From Spirosoma terrae (GTDB lineage: Bacteria > Bacteroidota > Bacteroidia > Cytophagales > Spirosomataceae), in NCBI RefSeq assembly GCF_010435915.1, contig NZ_JAAFZH010000002.1:434001-498000 (forward strand): a stretch of 64,000 nt of DNA. Direction: 5' to 3'. This document shows, piece after piece, positions 36,611 to 45,782 of this stretch (position 1 is the stretch's first letter; the number at the start of each line of letters is the position of its first letter). The notes beneath the pieces were generated by a model. The model was given only the letters and a program-made list of their open reading frames with translations. It did not search any database and was not told the DNA's origin. Made by a program: the position numbers and the translations under genes.

Positions 36611-37372
36611 ATGAGCATTCTGCTGTCAATTGTAATGCCCGCTTACAACGAAGAGGAAGTTATTGAAGTCGTTGTTAAGCAATGGACTGATTTATTAACC
36701 CGTCAGTTCCCTACCGAAAACACCCGGCTTATCGTGGTAAACGATGGGTCGCGGGATAATACGGGAGCCATTCTGGATCAGATCAAGAGTAAATACCCTA
36801 AGCTGATGGTGGTTCACCAACCCAACGGTGGTCATGGCAATGCCGTTGTGAACGGATATTGGCAATCTGTCGCGTTAGATTCGGAGTACGTATTCCAGAC
36901 CGATAGCGATGATCAGTTCGTTACCGACGATTTTGCAAAATTGTGGGCTAAACGGGACGCGTCGCCTTTTATTCTGGGGTACCGCGAAGAACGGTTCGAT
37001 GCGCCTGCTCGTTTGATCATTACCCGAATTTTGCGGCTTAGCATTGCCTTTATCTACGGAACGTATATTATGGATAGCAATATTCCGTTCCGGCTTATTC
37101 GGGGAAGCTTCCTGAAGAAACTATTGAATCAATTACCGAAGCCAACTCCGTTTGCGCCTAATATTTTCCTGGCGGTGATGGCTAAAAAAGCGGGCTTCAA
37201 TACGTTTGATATTCCAATTACGCATAAAGAAAGGCAGACTGGGACGGTTTCTATTCTGAAATGGAAACTGTTAAAAGTGTGTATTCAGAGTTTTAAAGAA
37301 CTGGCACAGTTCCGGCTTGACTTAGGAGGCAAAGTAAAAGAACTGAAGAAACCGGAGCCCGTTACTGCTTAA
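36611..37372 (+). CDS. GT2 family glycosyltransferase (polyprenyl-phosphate type)
   Basis: 253 residues. Motifs of the GT2 A-fold are IVMPAYNEEEVIEVV at the N-terminus, LIVVNDGSRDNTGAIL, NGGHGNAVVNGY and QTDSDDQF, the DxD-like metal site. The HKERQTGTVS sequence near residue 210 matches the acceptor-side loop of dolichol-phosphate-mannose-synthase-like enzymes. There are no C-terminal membrane helices, so it is DPM1-like rather than GtrB-like. It likely transfers a sugar to a lipid carrier in the glycan pathway; the FAD enzyme gene follows 83 bases later. Confidence 0.87.
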   Translation: MSILLSIVMPAYNEEEVIEVVVKQWTDLLTRQFPTENTRLIVVNDGSRDNTGAILDQIKSKYPKLMVVHQPNGGHGNAVVNGYWQSVALDSEYVFQTDSDDQFVTDDFAKLWAKRDASPFILGYREERFDAPARLIITRILRLSIAFIYGTYIMDSNIPFRLIRGSFLKKLLNQLPKPTPFAPNIFLAVMAKKAGFNTFDIPITHKERQTGTVSILKWKLLKVCIQSFKELAQFRLDLGGKVKELKKPEPVTA

Positions 37373-37455
37373 TCGAGTTGGTAGGTTATAGTTTACTGCT
37401 TTTCGTCGTATCGAATAGGCTGTACTCTATGAACCCAAAACTATATACTCAATTC

Positions 37456-38847
37456 ATGAACTATAAGTATGTTATTATTGGCTCAGGACCAACGGGACTG
37501 GGTGCTGCATATCGACTGAAAGAGCTGGGCATTACGGATTTTATCGTTCTGGAAAAAGAAAACCGTATTGGTGGCTTATCAAAAAGTTTTGTTGACGAGA
37601 AAGGATTTACGTGGGATGTAGGCGGCCATGTGCAGTTCTCACACTACAAGTATTTCGATGATCTGATGGCTAAAGCGCTGGGAGAAGATGGCTGGTTGAG
37701 CCACCAGCGCGAGTCGTGGGTCTGGATTGAGAATCGATTTGTTCCATACCCTTTCCAGAATAACATCAAATACCTGACGCCCGAAACCATGTGGAAGTGT
37801 CTGGAAGGCATTATCCATAATTATAAACATCCTTCTAACCAGAAACCGGCCAACTTCCGCGAATGGATTCTGGCTACGTTCGGGCCTGGGTTAGCCGAAA
37901 CGTTCATGTTTCCCTACAACTTCAAGGTTTGGGCGTATCCGCCTGAAGATATGAATGCCGTGTGGGTTGGTGAACGGGTGGCGATAACCGATTTGCAGCG
38001 CGTTACTAAAAATATTATTTTCAATCAGGACGATTTTTCGTGGGGGCCAAACAGCACCTTTCAGTTTCCTAAACACGGCGGGACCGGTGGTATTTGGGAA
38101 GCTGTTGGTAATTTGGTTGGGCGGGAGAACATCAAGCTCAATGCCACGGTCGAAAAAGTTGTTGGACCGGAGAAAAAAATCGTGCTGGCCAACGGGGAGG
38201 AAATTCATTATGAATACCTGATGAGTACAATGCCACTCGATTTGTTTACACAGCGAGTGGATGGTCTGGATTCAACTATTGTGCAGACTGCTCAGGGCCT
38301 GAAACACTCCTCGACAAATGTGGTCGGTATTGGCTTAAAAGGTAAGCCTAAAGAAAGCCTGAAAACGATGTGCTGGATGTATTTTCCTGAATACAACAGT
38401 CCTTACTACCGGGTAACCGTGTTCTCAAATTATAGTCCTAACAACGTACCGGATAGTAACGAATACTGGTCGCTGATGACCGAAACGAGCGAATCATCGG
38501 CCAAACCAGTTAATCGCGAAACCCTGATCGACGATACCATTCGGGCCTTACTGGAAGATCAGCTGATCGAGTCTGCTGATGACGTTGTGTCGACGTTTCA
38601 TATGGCTTTTGATTATGGATACCCGACGCCATCGGTTGAGCGGGATGCTATCCTGAAGGCTGTATTACCTCAATTAGAACCATTCGGCATTTATTCTCGT
38701 GGCCGTTTTGGTGCCTGGAAATATGAAGTTAGTAATCAGGATCATTCGCTGATGCAGGGTGTAGAATGGGCCAATCGGGTTGCACTTAATGTGCCTGAGT
38801 TGACGCTACCTTTCCCTGAAACAGCGAATGCAATGTGGGGAAAATAA
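37456..38847 (+). CDS. FAD-dependent amine-oxidase-fold oxidoreductase (UDP-galactopyranose-mutase-like)
   Basis: 463 residues from the ATG at 37456, chosen because MNYKYVIIGSGPTGLGAAYR starts the Rossmann fold directly; upstream Met codons add a non-conserved leader. The FAD motif GSGPTG (9-14), VLEKENRIGGLSKSF and FTWDVGGHVQFSHY are typical of the protoporphyrinogen oxidase / UDP-galactopyranose mutase superfamily. The C-terminus has GRFGAWKYEVSNQDHSLMQG, also family-like. In polysaccharide loci such enzymes often alter nucleotide sugars. Its reaction here is not determined. Confidence 0.82.
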   Translation: MNYKYVIIGSGPTGLGAAYRLKELGITDFIVLEKENRIGGLSKSFVDEKGFTWDVGGHVQFSHYKYFDDLMAKALGEDGWLSHQRESWVWIENRFVPYPFQNNIKYLTPETMWKCLEGIIHNYKHPSNQKPANFREWILATFGPGLAETFMFPYNFKVWAYPPEDMNAVWVGERVAITDLQRVTKNIIFNQDDFSWGPNSTFQFPKHGGTGGIWEAVGNLVGRENIKLNATVEKVVGPEKKIVLANGEEIHYEYLMSTMPLDLFTQRVDGLDSTIVQTAQGLKHSSTNVVGIGLKGKPKESLKTMCWMYFPEYNSPYYRVTVFSNYSPNNVPDSNEYWSLMTETSESSAKPVNRETLIDDTIRALLEDQLIESADDVVSTFHMAFDYGYPTPSVERDAILKAVLPQLEPFGIYSRGRFGAWKYEVSNQDHSLMQGVEWANRVALNVPELTLPFPETANAMWGK

Positions 38848-38867
38848 AATATAGTTGTAAAGTTTAG

Positions 38868-38918
38868 AGGTTGTAGCGCTATAAAGTAGCCTTCTTAGGA
38901 TTTATAGCACTACAACCT
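38868..38918. repeat. Near-perfect 18-bp inverted repeat
   Basis: AGGTTGTAGCGCTATAAA (38868-38885) pairs with TTTATAGCACTACAACCT (38901-38918), one mismatch, around a 15-base loop. It sits between the FAD oxidoreductase and the large anchored protein gene and could end or process the transcript. There is no T run. Confidence 0.65.
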
Positions 38919-38945
38919 ATTCTTTTATAACGCCTTACGTCTATA

Positions 38946-41663
38946 ATGAATCGCAAACTCTGGATTGGCATTGGAACAATAATACTGTTGTTTGGGGGAT
39001 GGTTTGGGTATCGCCAATTTTTTCCATCGAATCGTACGGTTTGGTCTCTCATGCCTTCCGGGTCTTTGCTGGTGTTGGCTAGCGATCGCTTGCAGGATAC
39101 TGTTTCGGCGCAGGCTTTACGGACAACTATTGCGCTACAGCAGTTGCCCATCTTTCACGAAGCTCGCCAGCGACTCGATCGATTTATCTATGCGGCTATG
39201 GATTCGGCCACGGCGATTCAATTCGTTAAGGGTAAAAATATTCGCTATTCGTTACACACCATCTCAAAAACAACGCTTGATTTTATCTTTTACATACCCA
39301 GGGCAGAGGTCGATCAACCTTTTATAGACCGGTTAACTAACCCCGATCCTCGTCAGCATCGTATCCTCCGACATACATTTTCTGGTGAAAAAATTCTGGA
39401 TCTGGTAAACCGGTCCAATGAATCTGTCGGCTCATTTATACTTACGGATAATTTTCTGGTTGGCAGCGCTTCCGGAATCCTGATTGAGAACGTAGCTAAG
39501 CGAATGCATCAGACCTTTCAACTACCCCGGTCTGAACCTAATTTCCGAGTCGATTCCGACCATTGGGCTGGTATATCCATCCGTCCTGAAGTCCTTCAAT
39601 CGCTCTTCGGCAATGCTACGTCGCTGGTACGGCTGTTTCTGCCCGAAGAACTAAATCTGCAATTTCGTCCATCGGCCTCGCGGTCGCATCTGATCGGTTA
39701 TGCCGCTGATGCCATCGGAGAACGGCAGGATGTAGCCTCTTTGTTTACAGGCCAGACGCCCCGACGTATCCAGAATTCAGATTTAATACCGCAAACGACA
39801 GCCTCGTTATTTCATATCGGTATAAGCGATGCCAACCGTTTTGGCAAGTCGCTGAGTCGATTGCTCAGCTCAGCATCCAGCGATTTTCTTCGTGAACGAT
39901 TCGAACAAATCGAACCAGCTACTGAAGCTATTTACCAATCGTTAGGAACCGAAATTTTGCTTTGTCGGATGGAGTCACCATCGGGCGCCCGGCAGCATGT
40001 GCTGGTGCTGAATGCGAAAAATATAAAGGAACTCTCAAACGCCTATCAGCAGGCTGCTTATCTGGCAGGAGCCAAAGCCCCCGCTACGTTAAAAACGTTT
40101 CTGGGACACAAAACGCTGCGGCTTGACGTCCCCGAATTACCGGCTTCTTTATTCAGTAGCTTGTTTACTGGCTTCCAGCGGAGCTGGATCACGCAGCATG
40201 GTTCGTCGCTCATTGTGGCGAACGCTGAGGAAGCAATGCAGGAATATTTGCAGCAGATTCAACGTAAAGCTGTTTGGTCTACGGATGAACGGCAGGCCGA
40301 TTTGCTGAAGAATACGTTACGTCCTGCCAATTTTACGGCCTTTGTTCGGTTAACACGTATCAATGCCGATCAGTCGCAGACAATGCTAACCTCGACCTGG
40401 CCGCTGGCATGGCAAAACCTGTTGAATGGCTCGGAAGAGGGATCGGCCTTATCGAATCTGGAAAATATCGCCTATCAGGCCAGTTATGGGAACGAAAAAA
40501 TCCTGTCTACACTGGTTTTAGGACGTACTACCCGCCGGGCGAGTCAGGCCGTTCTGAACCGATTGTTACTACAGAAGAAAGTAGAGTTTAATGTATCATT
40601 GATTGCTGCGCCGGTGGTAACAGGCAGCCTGAGCGACGGTACAGCCCAGTTCTATGCACAGAATAGCGCTGGCCAATTTGTACTGGTTACACCAGAGGGC
40701 GATAAGATTGTACAGGATACAACCGATGGGCCAATACGTAGTAATGCGTTAGCCGTTGACTTTCTGGATAATAGCAACCTTCAGTATCTGTTCATGACCG
40801 ATCGGACGCTCTATATTGCTGATCCAAAGAAAAAATCGGTTCATTTAAACACAATCCGTCTGCCAGCGGGTATTGATCCTACTTTCCTGACACGCCCTCG
40901 CGGAAGTTTGCAGCGGAACTGGGTTGCGTTGGTCGCGCATCAGGATGGGCATGTGTATGCCTTAGATCGCCAGCGTAAAGCATTTGTGCGAATCATATCG
41001 TCTACCAATAAAAAGCCACTTATTCTGCCTTTTCAGGTTATTGCGTCGCCAACCGGAATGGAAATCATGGCTACGCAGTCCGACGGAACGCTGAATCGCT
41101 GGAATGAAAATGGTACGCAGTTGCCGCATTATCCTGTGAAAATCGAACGAACAAAAGAAGAAGAAGTCGAAGTTCGTTTTTCAGGCCCGGCATTGTTACC
41201 ACCGGGCCAGCAACAGATTCAGACCATTACGGAAGAAGGGCAGTTATTGACCCTGAATCAAAATGGTCTGATTGCCAGTCGTACGCAGCTGTACAGACCT
41301 GTACGCAGGGGCGTTTTTCGGCTCTTCCCTGACCAGGCTATGACGAATTGGCTGCTCTTACGGGCAACTGATACGGAGGTGGCCATATTAGATCAGAAAG
41401 GGCAGCAGCGATTTGATGTACGGGCTTTACAGTCGGGTAGCAACAACGTTCGTTACCACAGGCTCGGGGCTGGTGTAGAACTGATTAGTGTTAAGTCGGG
41501 AGGTTTTACAACGCTGTACGATCTGAGTGGCCGTATTATCGGTAGCCGACCAATTCCAAGCGACTTTCCGGTTTCACTGCAATTTGATGAGCGTACCAAT
41601 GAGTTATATATCCTGAGCGGATCCAAACAAGCCGTTCAGTTATTTAGTATTCGGCTTCGATAA
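38946..41663 (+). CDS. Large membrane-anchored extracytoplasmic protein, function unknown
   Basis: 905 residues. One N-terminal transmembrane helix (about 5-24, LWIGIGTIILLFGGWFGYRQ) is followed by a long extracytoplasmic part. Residues about 30-520 form an alpha/beta region with SLMPSGSLLVLASDRL and repeated two-fold blocks, reminiscent of DUF3352-like proteins (weak). From about 540 onward short strand blocks of the type GHVYALDRQRKAFVRI and LNRWNENGTQLPHYP suggest a beta-propeller. No catalytic motif was seen. It lies between glycan-modifying genes, so a scaffolding or surface-assembly role is possible (inference). Confidence 0.6.
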   Translation: MNRKLWIGIGTIILLFGGWFGYRQFFPSNRTVWSLMPSGSLLVLASDRLQDTVSAQALRTTIALQQLPIFHEARQRLDRFIYAAMDSATAIQFVKGKNIRYSLHTISKTTLDFIFYIPRAEVDQPFIDRLTNPDPRQHRILRHTFSGEKILDLVNRSNESVGSFILTDNFLVGSASGILIENVAKRMHQTFQLPRSEPNFRVDSDHWAGISIRPEVLQSLFGNATSLVRLFLPEELNLQFRPSASRSHLIGYAADAIGERQDVASLFTGQTPRRIQNSDLIPQTTASLFHIGISDANRFGKSLSRLLSSASSDFLRERFEQIEPATEAIYQSLGTEILLCRMESPSGARQHVLVLNAKNIKELSNAYQQAAYLAGAKAPATLKTFLGHKTLRLDVPELPASLFSSLFTGFQRSWITQHGSSLIVANAEEAMQEYLQQIQRKAVWSTDERQADLLKNTLRPANFTAFVRLTRINADQSQTMLTSTWPLAWQNLLNGSEEGSALSNLENIAYQASYGNEKILSTLVLGRTTRRASQAVLNRLLLQKKVEFNVSLIAAPVVTGSLSDGTAQFYAQNSAGQFVLVTPEGDKIVQDTTDGPIRSNALAVDFLDNSNLQYLFMTDRTLYIADPKKKSVHLNTIRLPAGIDPTFLTRPRGSLQRNWVALVAHQDGHVYALDRQRKAFVRIISSTNKKPLILPFQVIASPTGMEIMATQSDGTLNRWNENGTQLPHYPVKIERTKEEEVEVRFSGPALLPPGQQQIQTITEEGQLLTLNQNGLIASRTQLYRPVRRGVFRLFPDQAMTNWLLLRATDTEVAILDQKGQQRFDVRALQSGSNNVRYHRLGAGVELISVKSGGFTTLYDLSGRIIGSRPIPSDFPVSLQFDERTNELYILSGSKQAVQLFSIRLR

Positions 41664-41712
41664 TAGAAGCATTAATCGGCGCTTGGTTGGCAGGCGGTGA
41701 GTAACAACAACT

Positions 41713-42714
41713 ATGAGAATTATACGCTATATCGTTCTTGTTTTTGCACTGGTTTTGTGGATAGGAGGCCTTTCTTCTACCGTATCACATTGGTTATATA
41801 CTGTAGGGGTTATTGTCGATGACTACCGGTACGGCGATTTATATCGGATATCGGCTTTATCTCAGTTTAAAGATGTACAGCCTGTTTGTTCACCCTCAAA
41901 CCGGGCCAGCGATACGGCATCGGCGCATTTATACATTATAGGCGATAGCTTTTCGGAGGAGCAACGTATTGGGCGTGAGGATTTTCGGGTAAGTTACTAC
42001 AAACGAGTGAAGTGGGATTTCCCGAAACGCATTCAGCTAGACACAACCAAACGTAACGTATTGATTCTGGAAACGGTGGAGCGCCATTTTCGGGAGCATT
42101 TTGCCCAGCCAGTCGATGACTTGATTGTTGAAAAAGATACAACTCTGACGCCAGCCAGCAAACGCTCGTGGTGGCAGTGGCTGAATGAAGATTTTCATCG
42201 GAGCGATGTTGAAGAACGACTGGCTTCTACCTTATTCAGCCAGGACTGGGCCTTCTGGTTTAAAGAACTGAAAGCATCTATAACACTGAACTGGTTCGAT
42301 CGGGCCAGTGCTGGCGTAAGTTTGTCGCGCGATTACCGTAACATTTTTCTTGATTTTGATACGGATACGACCCGGAAAAAGCTTTCCTCGTTTGTTGATT
42401 TTCCAGACGTTGAAGCCCGGATGTTAGTAGATAGTATTAATTCAACGGCGGATCGGTATCGGAAACTAGGTTTTGATGAGGTTTATTTGTCTATTATTCC
42501 CAATAAGGCCAGTATTCTTGAACCCAATCGGGGTCAGTACAACCACTTGATCGAGCGTATTCAGCATGATCCTCTGCTACGAGTGAAAACTATTGATGTC
42601 TATTCATCATTTAAAGCGGCCCGGCAGTCGCCTTATTTAAAAGGAGATACGCACTGGAATTGCATGGGACGGTCGTTGTGGCTCGATGCTGTGCACAAAC
42701 AGGCTGACTTGTAA
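41713..42714 (+). CDS. AlgX/AlgJ-like SGNH-fold membrane-anchored protein (probable polysaccharide O-acetyltransferase)
   Basis: 333 residues. An N-terminal membrane anchor (RYIVLVFALVLWIGGLSSTV) is followed by an SGNH-type domain: the nucleophile block LYIIGDSFSEEQ with Ser79, and near the C-terminus LKGDTHWNCMG, where Asp312 and His314 fit the catalytic DxH(W) of AlgX/AlgJ/WcsE-type acetyltransferases. In alginate and related systems these proteins take acetyl groups passed across the membrane and place them on the polysaccharide. The OafA-like acyltransferase six kb upstream could supply them. It is the last gene of the glycan locus; 49 bases separate it from the large anchored protein. 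Confidence 0.72.
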   Translation: MRIIRYIVLVFALVLWIGGLSSTVSHWLYTVGVIVDDYRYGDLYRISALSQFKDVQPVCSPSNRASDTASAHLYIIGDSFSEEQRIGREDFRVSYYKRVKWDFPKRIQLDTTKRNVLILETVERHFREHFAQPVDDLIVEKDTTLTPASKRSWWQWLNEDFHRSDVEERLASTLFSQDWAFWFKELKASITLNWFDRASAGVSLSRDYRNIFLDFDTDTTRKKLSSFVDFPDVEARMLVDSINSTADRYRKLGFDEVYLSIIPNKASILEPNRGQYNHLIERIQHDPLLRVKTIDVYSSFKAARQSPYLKGDTHWNCMGRSLWLDAVHKQADL

Positions 42715-42745
42715 AAGTCGCTATTTTTCAATCAAATTAGTAACC

Positions 42746-42753
42746 TATTTTTG
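42746..42753 (+). promoter_or_regulatory. Possible -7 promoter box
   Basis: TATTTTTG matches TAnnTTTG, 164 bases before the TPR kinase start, with a TTTTTC stretch about 18 bases upstream. Confidence 0.35.
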
Positions 42754-42917
42754 TCCCTTTTGAACAAGTGCCTCCTTTCACTAAGAATAGCTATCAGCTG
42801 TGATTTTGCCGATACGTAGTGTTGGCGTTATTTGATATTTTCGGCCTCCGCAACAATACTCCGACAATAGTAGTAACTACTGTTTAAGGTCTTTACTAAT
42901 CGTTACGGGATCTACGA

Positions 42918-44807
42918 ATGGTGGCCACACTACCTTATCTATGTCGGAGAATTAATTTAGCCTTCGCTGGTTACTATAAACAGGCTTTATGGCTTTGGTT
43001 TCTTTTTACACTAATGGTTAGTGTGTCGAAAGGACAGCATAGAGTAACGGATAGTTTACATCGCGAATTGAGTATATCTACTCAAGATACAAACAGGGTA
43101 CTTCTTTTATCCGAACTCTCCCTCCAATATCGATTATCGACGCCCGATTCAGCCATGTGGTATGGCCAGAAAGCGTTAAGTCTGGCGCGCCAAATTAATT
43201 ATCCCAAAGGCGAAGCCGACGCATTGGGAAGTATAGGGTTTGTGATGCGGGAAATGGGAAATTTACCGAACGCGCTAAAAGTTGAATTTAAAGCCATTCA
43301 ACTTGCTGAAGAACATAACCAGCCCTATGAAGTTGCTCGCAGCCAGAATATTATAGGAAATATCTATCTGGATTTAAAGGATTTTTCGCAGGCATTGTCA
43401 TACTATCACCGAGCCCGAAAAAAACACGCAGCTATTCATAACAGAACTGGTCTGGCAATTACAGAGTCAAATATTGGCAGTGCATATGAGCAGCTCAATC
43501 GCCTGGATTCTGCCTGGTATTATGAGCAACGAGCCCTTCGGGAGATGGTTCAGTTGAAATTAATTAACAATCTGCCCTATGTTTTGCGTGTTTTAGGGAA
43601 TATTCAGGCTAAGCGCGGAAATTCTGATTTAGCCATGCACTATTATCAGGCTAGCTCAAACATCGCTTTTCAGGAAAATAGTCTGCGGAATATAGCTTTT
43701 GCCAACACGGCAATCGCCAGACTCTACCAGAAAAAAGGTCAGATCGACTCGTGTATCTATTACGCCAGAAAAAGCTTGTCGGAAAGTCAGAAAGGATCGT
43801 ACAGGCGCGGAGTGCTCATGGCCAGTAGTCTACTGGCCAGCGTGTATGAAACTCAGGACATGAACGAAGCGGTGCGGTATTATAAACTGGCCGCAGTGGC
43901 GAAGGATAGTCTATACGGGGCCGAAAAACTACAGGCTCTTCAGACTATATCGTTCGAGGAAACAGAGCGACAACGCGACATTGAAATGGCCCAGTTGGCA
44001 TACCAGCAGCAAATGAGGCAATATATTTTTGTGATAAGTTTGCTCATTCTTCTGCTGATAGCTCTCCTTCTTTGGCGCACCAATCTACAAAAGCAAAAGG
44101 CGAATGCACTTTTGTTTCAGCAAAAAACTAAAATCGTACAGCAGGCCGATCAGTTAAAGCTTATGATGCGGGAGCTTCACCACCGGGTGAAAAATAACTT
44201 CGCTATTGTAGCCAGTCTGCTCAAGTTACAATCCGTCCGATTACAGGATGAAAAAGCTATCCAGGCCATGCTGGCAGGCCAGCAGCGGGTAGAAGCTATG
44301 TCGTTGATTCATCAGAGGTTGTATCAGGGGGAACGCGTTACGTCTGTCAATATGGATGAATACCTAACCGATTTGGCTACCGGGCTCATGCAGGCGTATG
44401 ATTACAATGCCAAGAACTTTGATCTCTATATTTACATTGAACAACGGACGTTGGATGTTGATGTGGCCATGCCGCTGGGCTTGATAGCCAATGAATTAAT
44501 TACCAATGCGTTTAAGCATGCATACGGAGATGTACAACGACCCATGCTACGTATCGCTTTATTAAGACGGGATGGAATTACGCTGGAAGTACAGGATAAT
44601 GGACGGGGAATCGACGCGGAAACCTGGCGAAAAATTAACAACCGGTTGTCGTTTGGGAAACAGCTAATTATGTCTCTCAGTGATCAGCTGGAGGCCGAAA
44701 TCGACGTTATTAGTCAGAATGGTATGCTCTTTAGAATTCGGATGCCTATTCATCCCAAAGGCAACATGACCTCCGTTCTGCCCAAACAAACGGTACGTAC
44801 TTCCTGA
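42918..44807 (+). CDS. TPR-containing HisKA_2-type sensor histidine kinase
   Basis: 629 residues. After a signal/anchor segment (WLWFLFTLMVSVSKGQ) come several tetratricopeptide repeats (about 50-340) with patterns such as NIIGNIYLDLKDFSQALSYY. A transmembrane helix (about 370-392, YIFVISLLILLLIALLLW) leads to a HisKA_2 domain, LHHRVKNNFAIVASLLKLQ, with phospho-acceptor His421/His422, and an HATPase domain (NELITNAFKHAYG, LEVQDNGRGID). This is a common Cytophagales kinase design with periplasmic TPR sensor. No response-regulator gene is adjacent, so its partner is unknown. Confidence 0.92.
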   Translation: MVATLPYLCRRINLAFAGYYKQALWLWFLFTLMVSVSKGQHRVTDSLHRELSISTQDTNRVLLLSELSLQYRLSTPDSAMWYGQKALSLARQINYPKGEADALGSIGFVMREMGNLPNALKVEFKAIQLAEEHNQPYEVARSQNIIGNIYLDLKDFSQALSYYHRARKKHAAIHNRTGLAITESNIGSAYEQLNRLDSAWYYEQRALREMVQLKLINNLPYVLRVLGNIQAKRGNSDLAMHYYQASSNIAFQENSLRNIAFANTAIARLYQKKGQIDSCIYYARKSLSESQKGSYRRGVLMASSLLASVYETQDMNEAVRYYKLAAVAKDSLYGAEKLQALQTISFEETERQRDIEMAQLAYQQQMRQYIFVISLLILLLIALLLWRTNLQKQKANALLFQQKTKIVQQADQLKLMMRELHHRVKNNFAIVASLLKLQSVRLQDEKAIQAMLAGQQRVEAMSLIHQRLYQGERVTSVNMDEYLTDLATGLMQAYDYNAKNFDLYIYIEQRTLDVDVAMPLGLIANELITNAFKHAYGDVQRPMLRIALLRRDGITLEVQDNGRGIDAETWRKINNRLSFGKQLIMSLSDQLEAEIDVISQNGMLFRIRMPIHPKGNMTSVLPKQTVRTS

Positions 44808-44829
44808 AATTCCTGGCAGGTTGTATAGC

Positions 44830-44867
44830 CCACGGATCGTTACGATACGTATCATAACAATCCGTGG
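44830..44867 (-). terminator. Palindrome at the end of bshB1, stronger in minus-strand RNA
   Basis: A 38-base palindrome (CCACGGAT at its left edge, ATCCGTGG at its right) has two positions (44838/44859 and 44843/44854) that are C-A mismatches in plus-strand RNA but G-U pairs in minus-strand RNA. This bias and its position 29 bases after the bshB1 stop suggest that it ends the bshB1 transcript. No T run is present. Confidence 0.5.
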
Positions 44868-44895
44868 CGCATGAGCTTGTGCTAATTGGTAAGCG

Positions 44896-45615
44896 CTATA
44901 TTAACTGAAACAGGTCTTTTACGCCCAGCATACGCCGACTAATAAAGCCCTCCCCAAATTCAACACCAATCATGTGTCCATGTTCGCGGGTGCGTGCTTC
45001 AAGAAATTTCATAAACGGCTCACCCGAAATATAGCTTTGTGGCTCGTCGCTATCCGGATTGAAAAACTGACTTTTGTAAGCCTGAATGGCGGCTAATTTT
45101 TGATGCCAGTAGGGCGTTACGTCAACCACAAAATCAGGTTTTAGCGAACGATCCTGAATGAAATGATAAATGTATGTAGGGCGGAACGCTTCCTGCGGCT
45201 GACCATCTTTACCAACGGTTTTGATTTGCCGCAAGCCAGCATAAAAGCAGGCGTCGATTACAAGTTGAGCTGCTCTGCCATGATCGGGATGGCGATCATC
45301 GACCGTATTAGTTAAGATGATTTCGGGCTGATAGTGCCGGATGATAGGAATAAGTGCCATTTGATGCTCTTCGTCATTTCGGAAAAATCCATCCCGAAAG
45401 CCCATATTTTCGCGGGCAACGAGGTTCATAATCCGAGCACCTTCGGCCGATTCCTGGAGTCTGATTTCGGGTGTGCCGCGCGTTCCCAGCTCTCCTCGGG
45501 TTAAGTCAACACCAGCTATGGTTTTACCTTGTTCACTGAGCGAAAGAATTGTGCCCGCACAAGTCATTTCAATATCGTCGGGGTGAGCCGCAATGGCTAA
45601 TACGTCAACCTTCAT
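44896..45615 (-). CDS. bshB1: Bacillithiol biosynthesis deacetylase
   Basis: 239 residues. BshB1 removes the acetyl group from GlcNAc-malate, the second step of bacillithiol synthesis. The LmbE/PIG-L fold is shown by AIAAHPDDIEMTCAG (zinc ligands His11 and Asp14) and DDRHPDHGRAA (His112), and the BshB1-like C-terminal part (YKSQFFNPDSDEPQSYIS, MIGVEFGEGF) is complete. Neighbours are unrelated; bshA and bshC are not in this window. Presence of the gene implies that the organism uses bacillithiol as low-molecular thiol (inference). Confidence 0.92.
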   Translation of the reverse strand: MKVDVLAIAAHPDDIEMTCAGTILSLSEQGKTIAGVDLTRGELGTRGTPEIRLQESAEGARIMNLVARENMGFRDGFFRNDEEHQMALIPIIRHYQPEIILTNTVDDRHPDHGRAAQLVIDACFYAGLRQIKTVGKDGQPQEAFRPTYIYHFIQDRSLKPDFVVDVTPYWHQKLAAIQAYKSQFFNPDSDEPQSYISGEPFMKFLEARTREHGHMIGVEFGEGFISRRMLGVKDLFQLI

Positions 45616-45782
45616 GTATCTGTTTATTAATAATTCGCTATTTGTGATAGCCTGCTACCTTGACAATCAAAGTCAGAAAGAATTTGTTCGTATCCCGACT
45701 ACCGATCGGGTATCATTTTTTCAGCGGAAACCTATAATTTAGGCCCTGAGACAGCTATGTTTCAACCCACCCAACCCTATCT

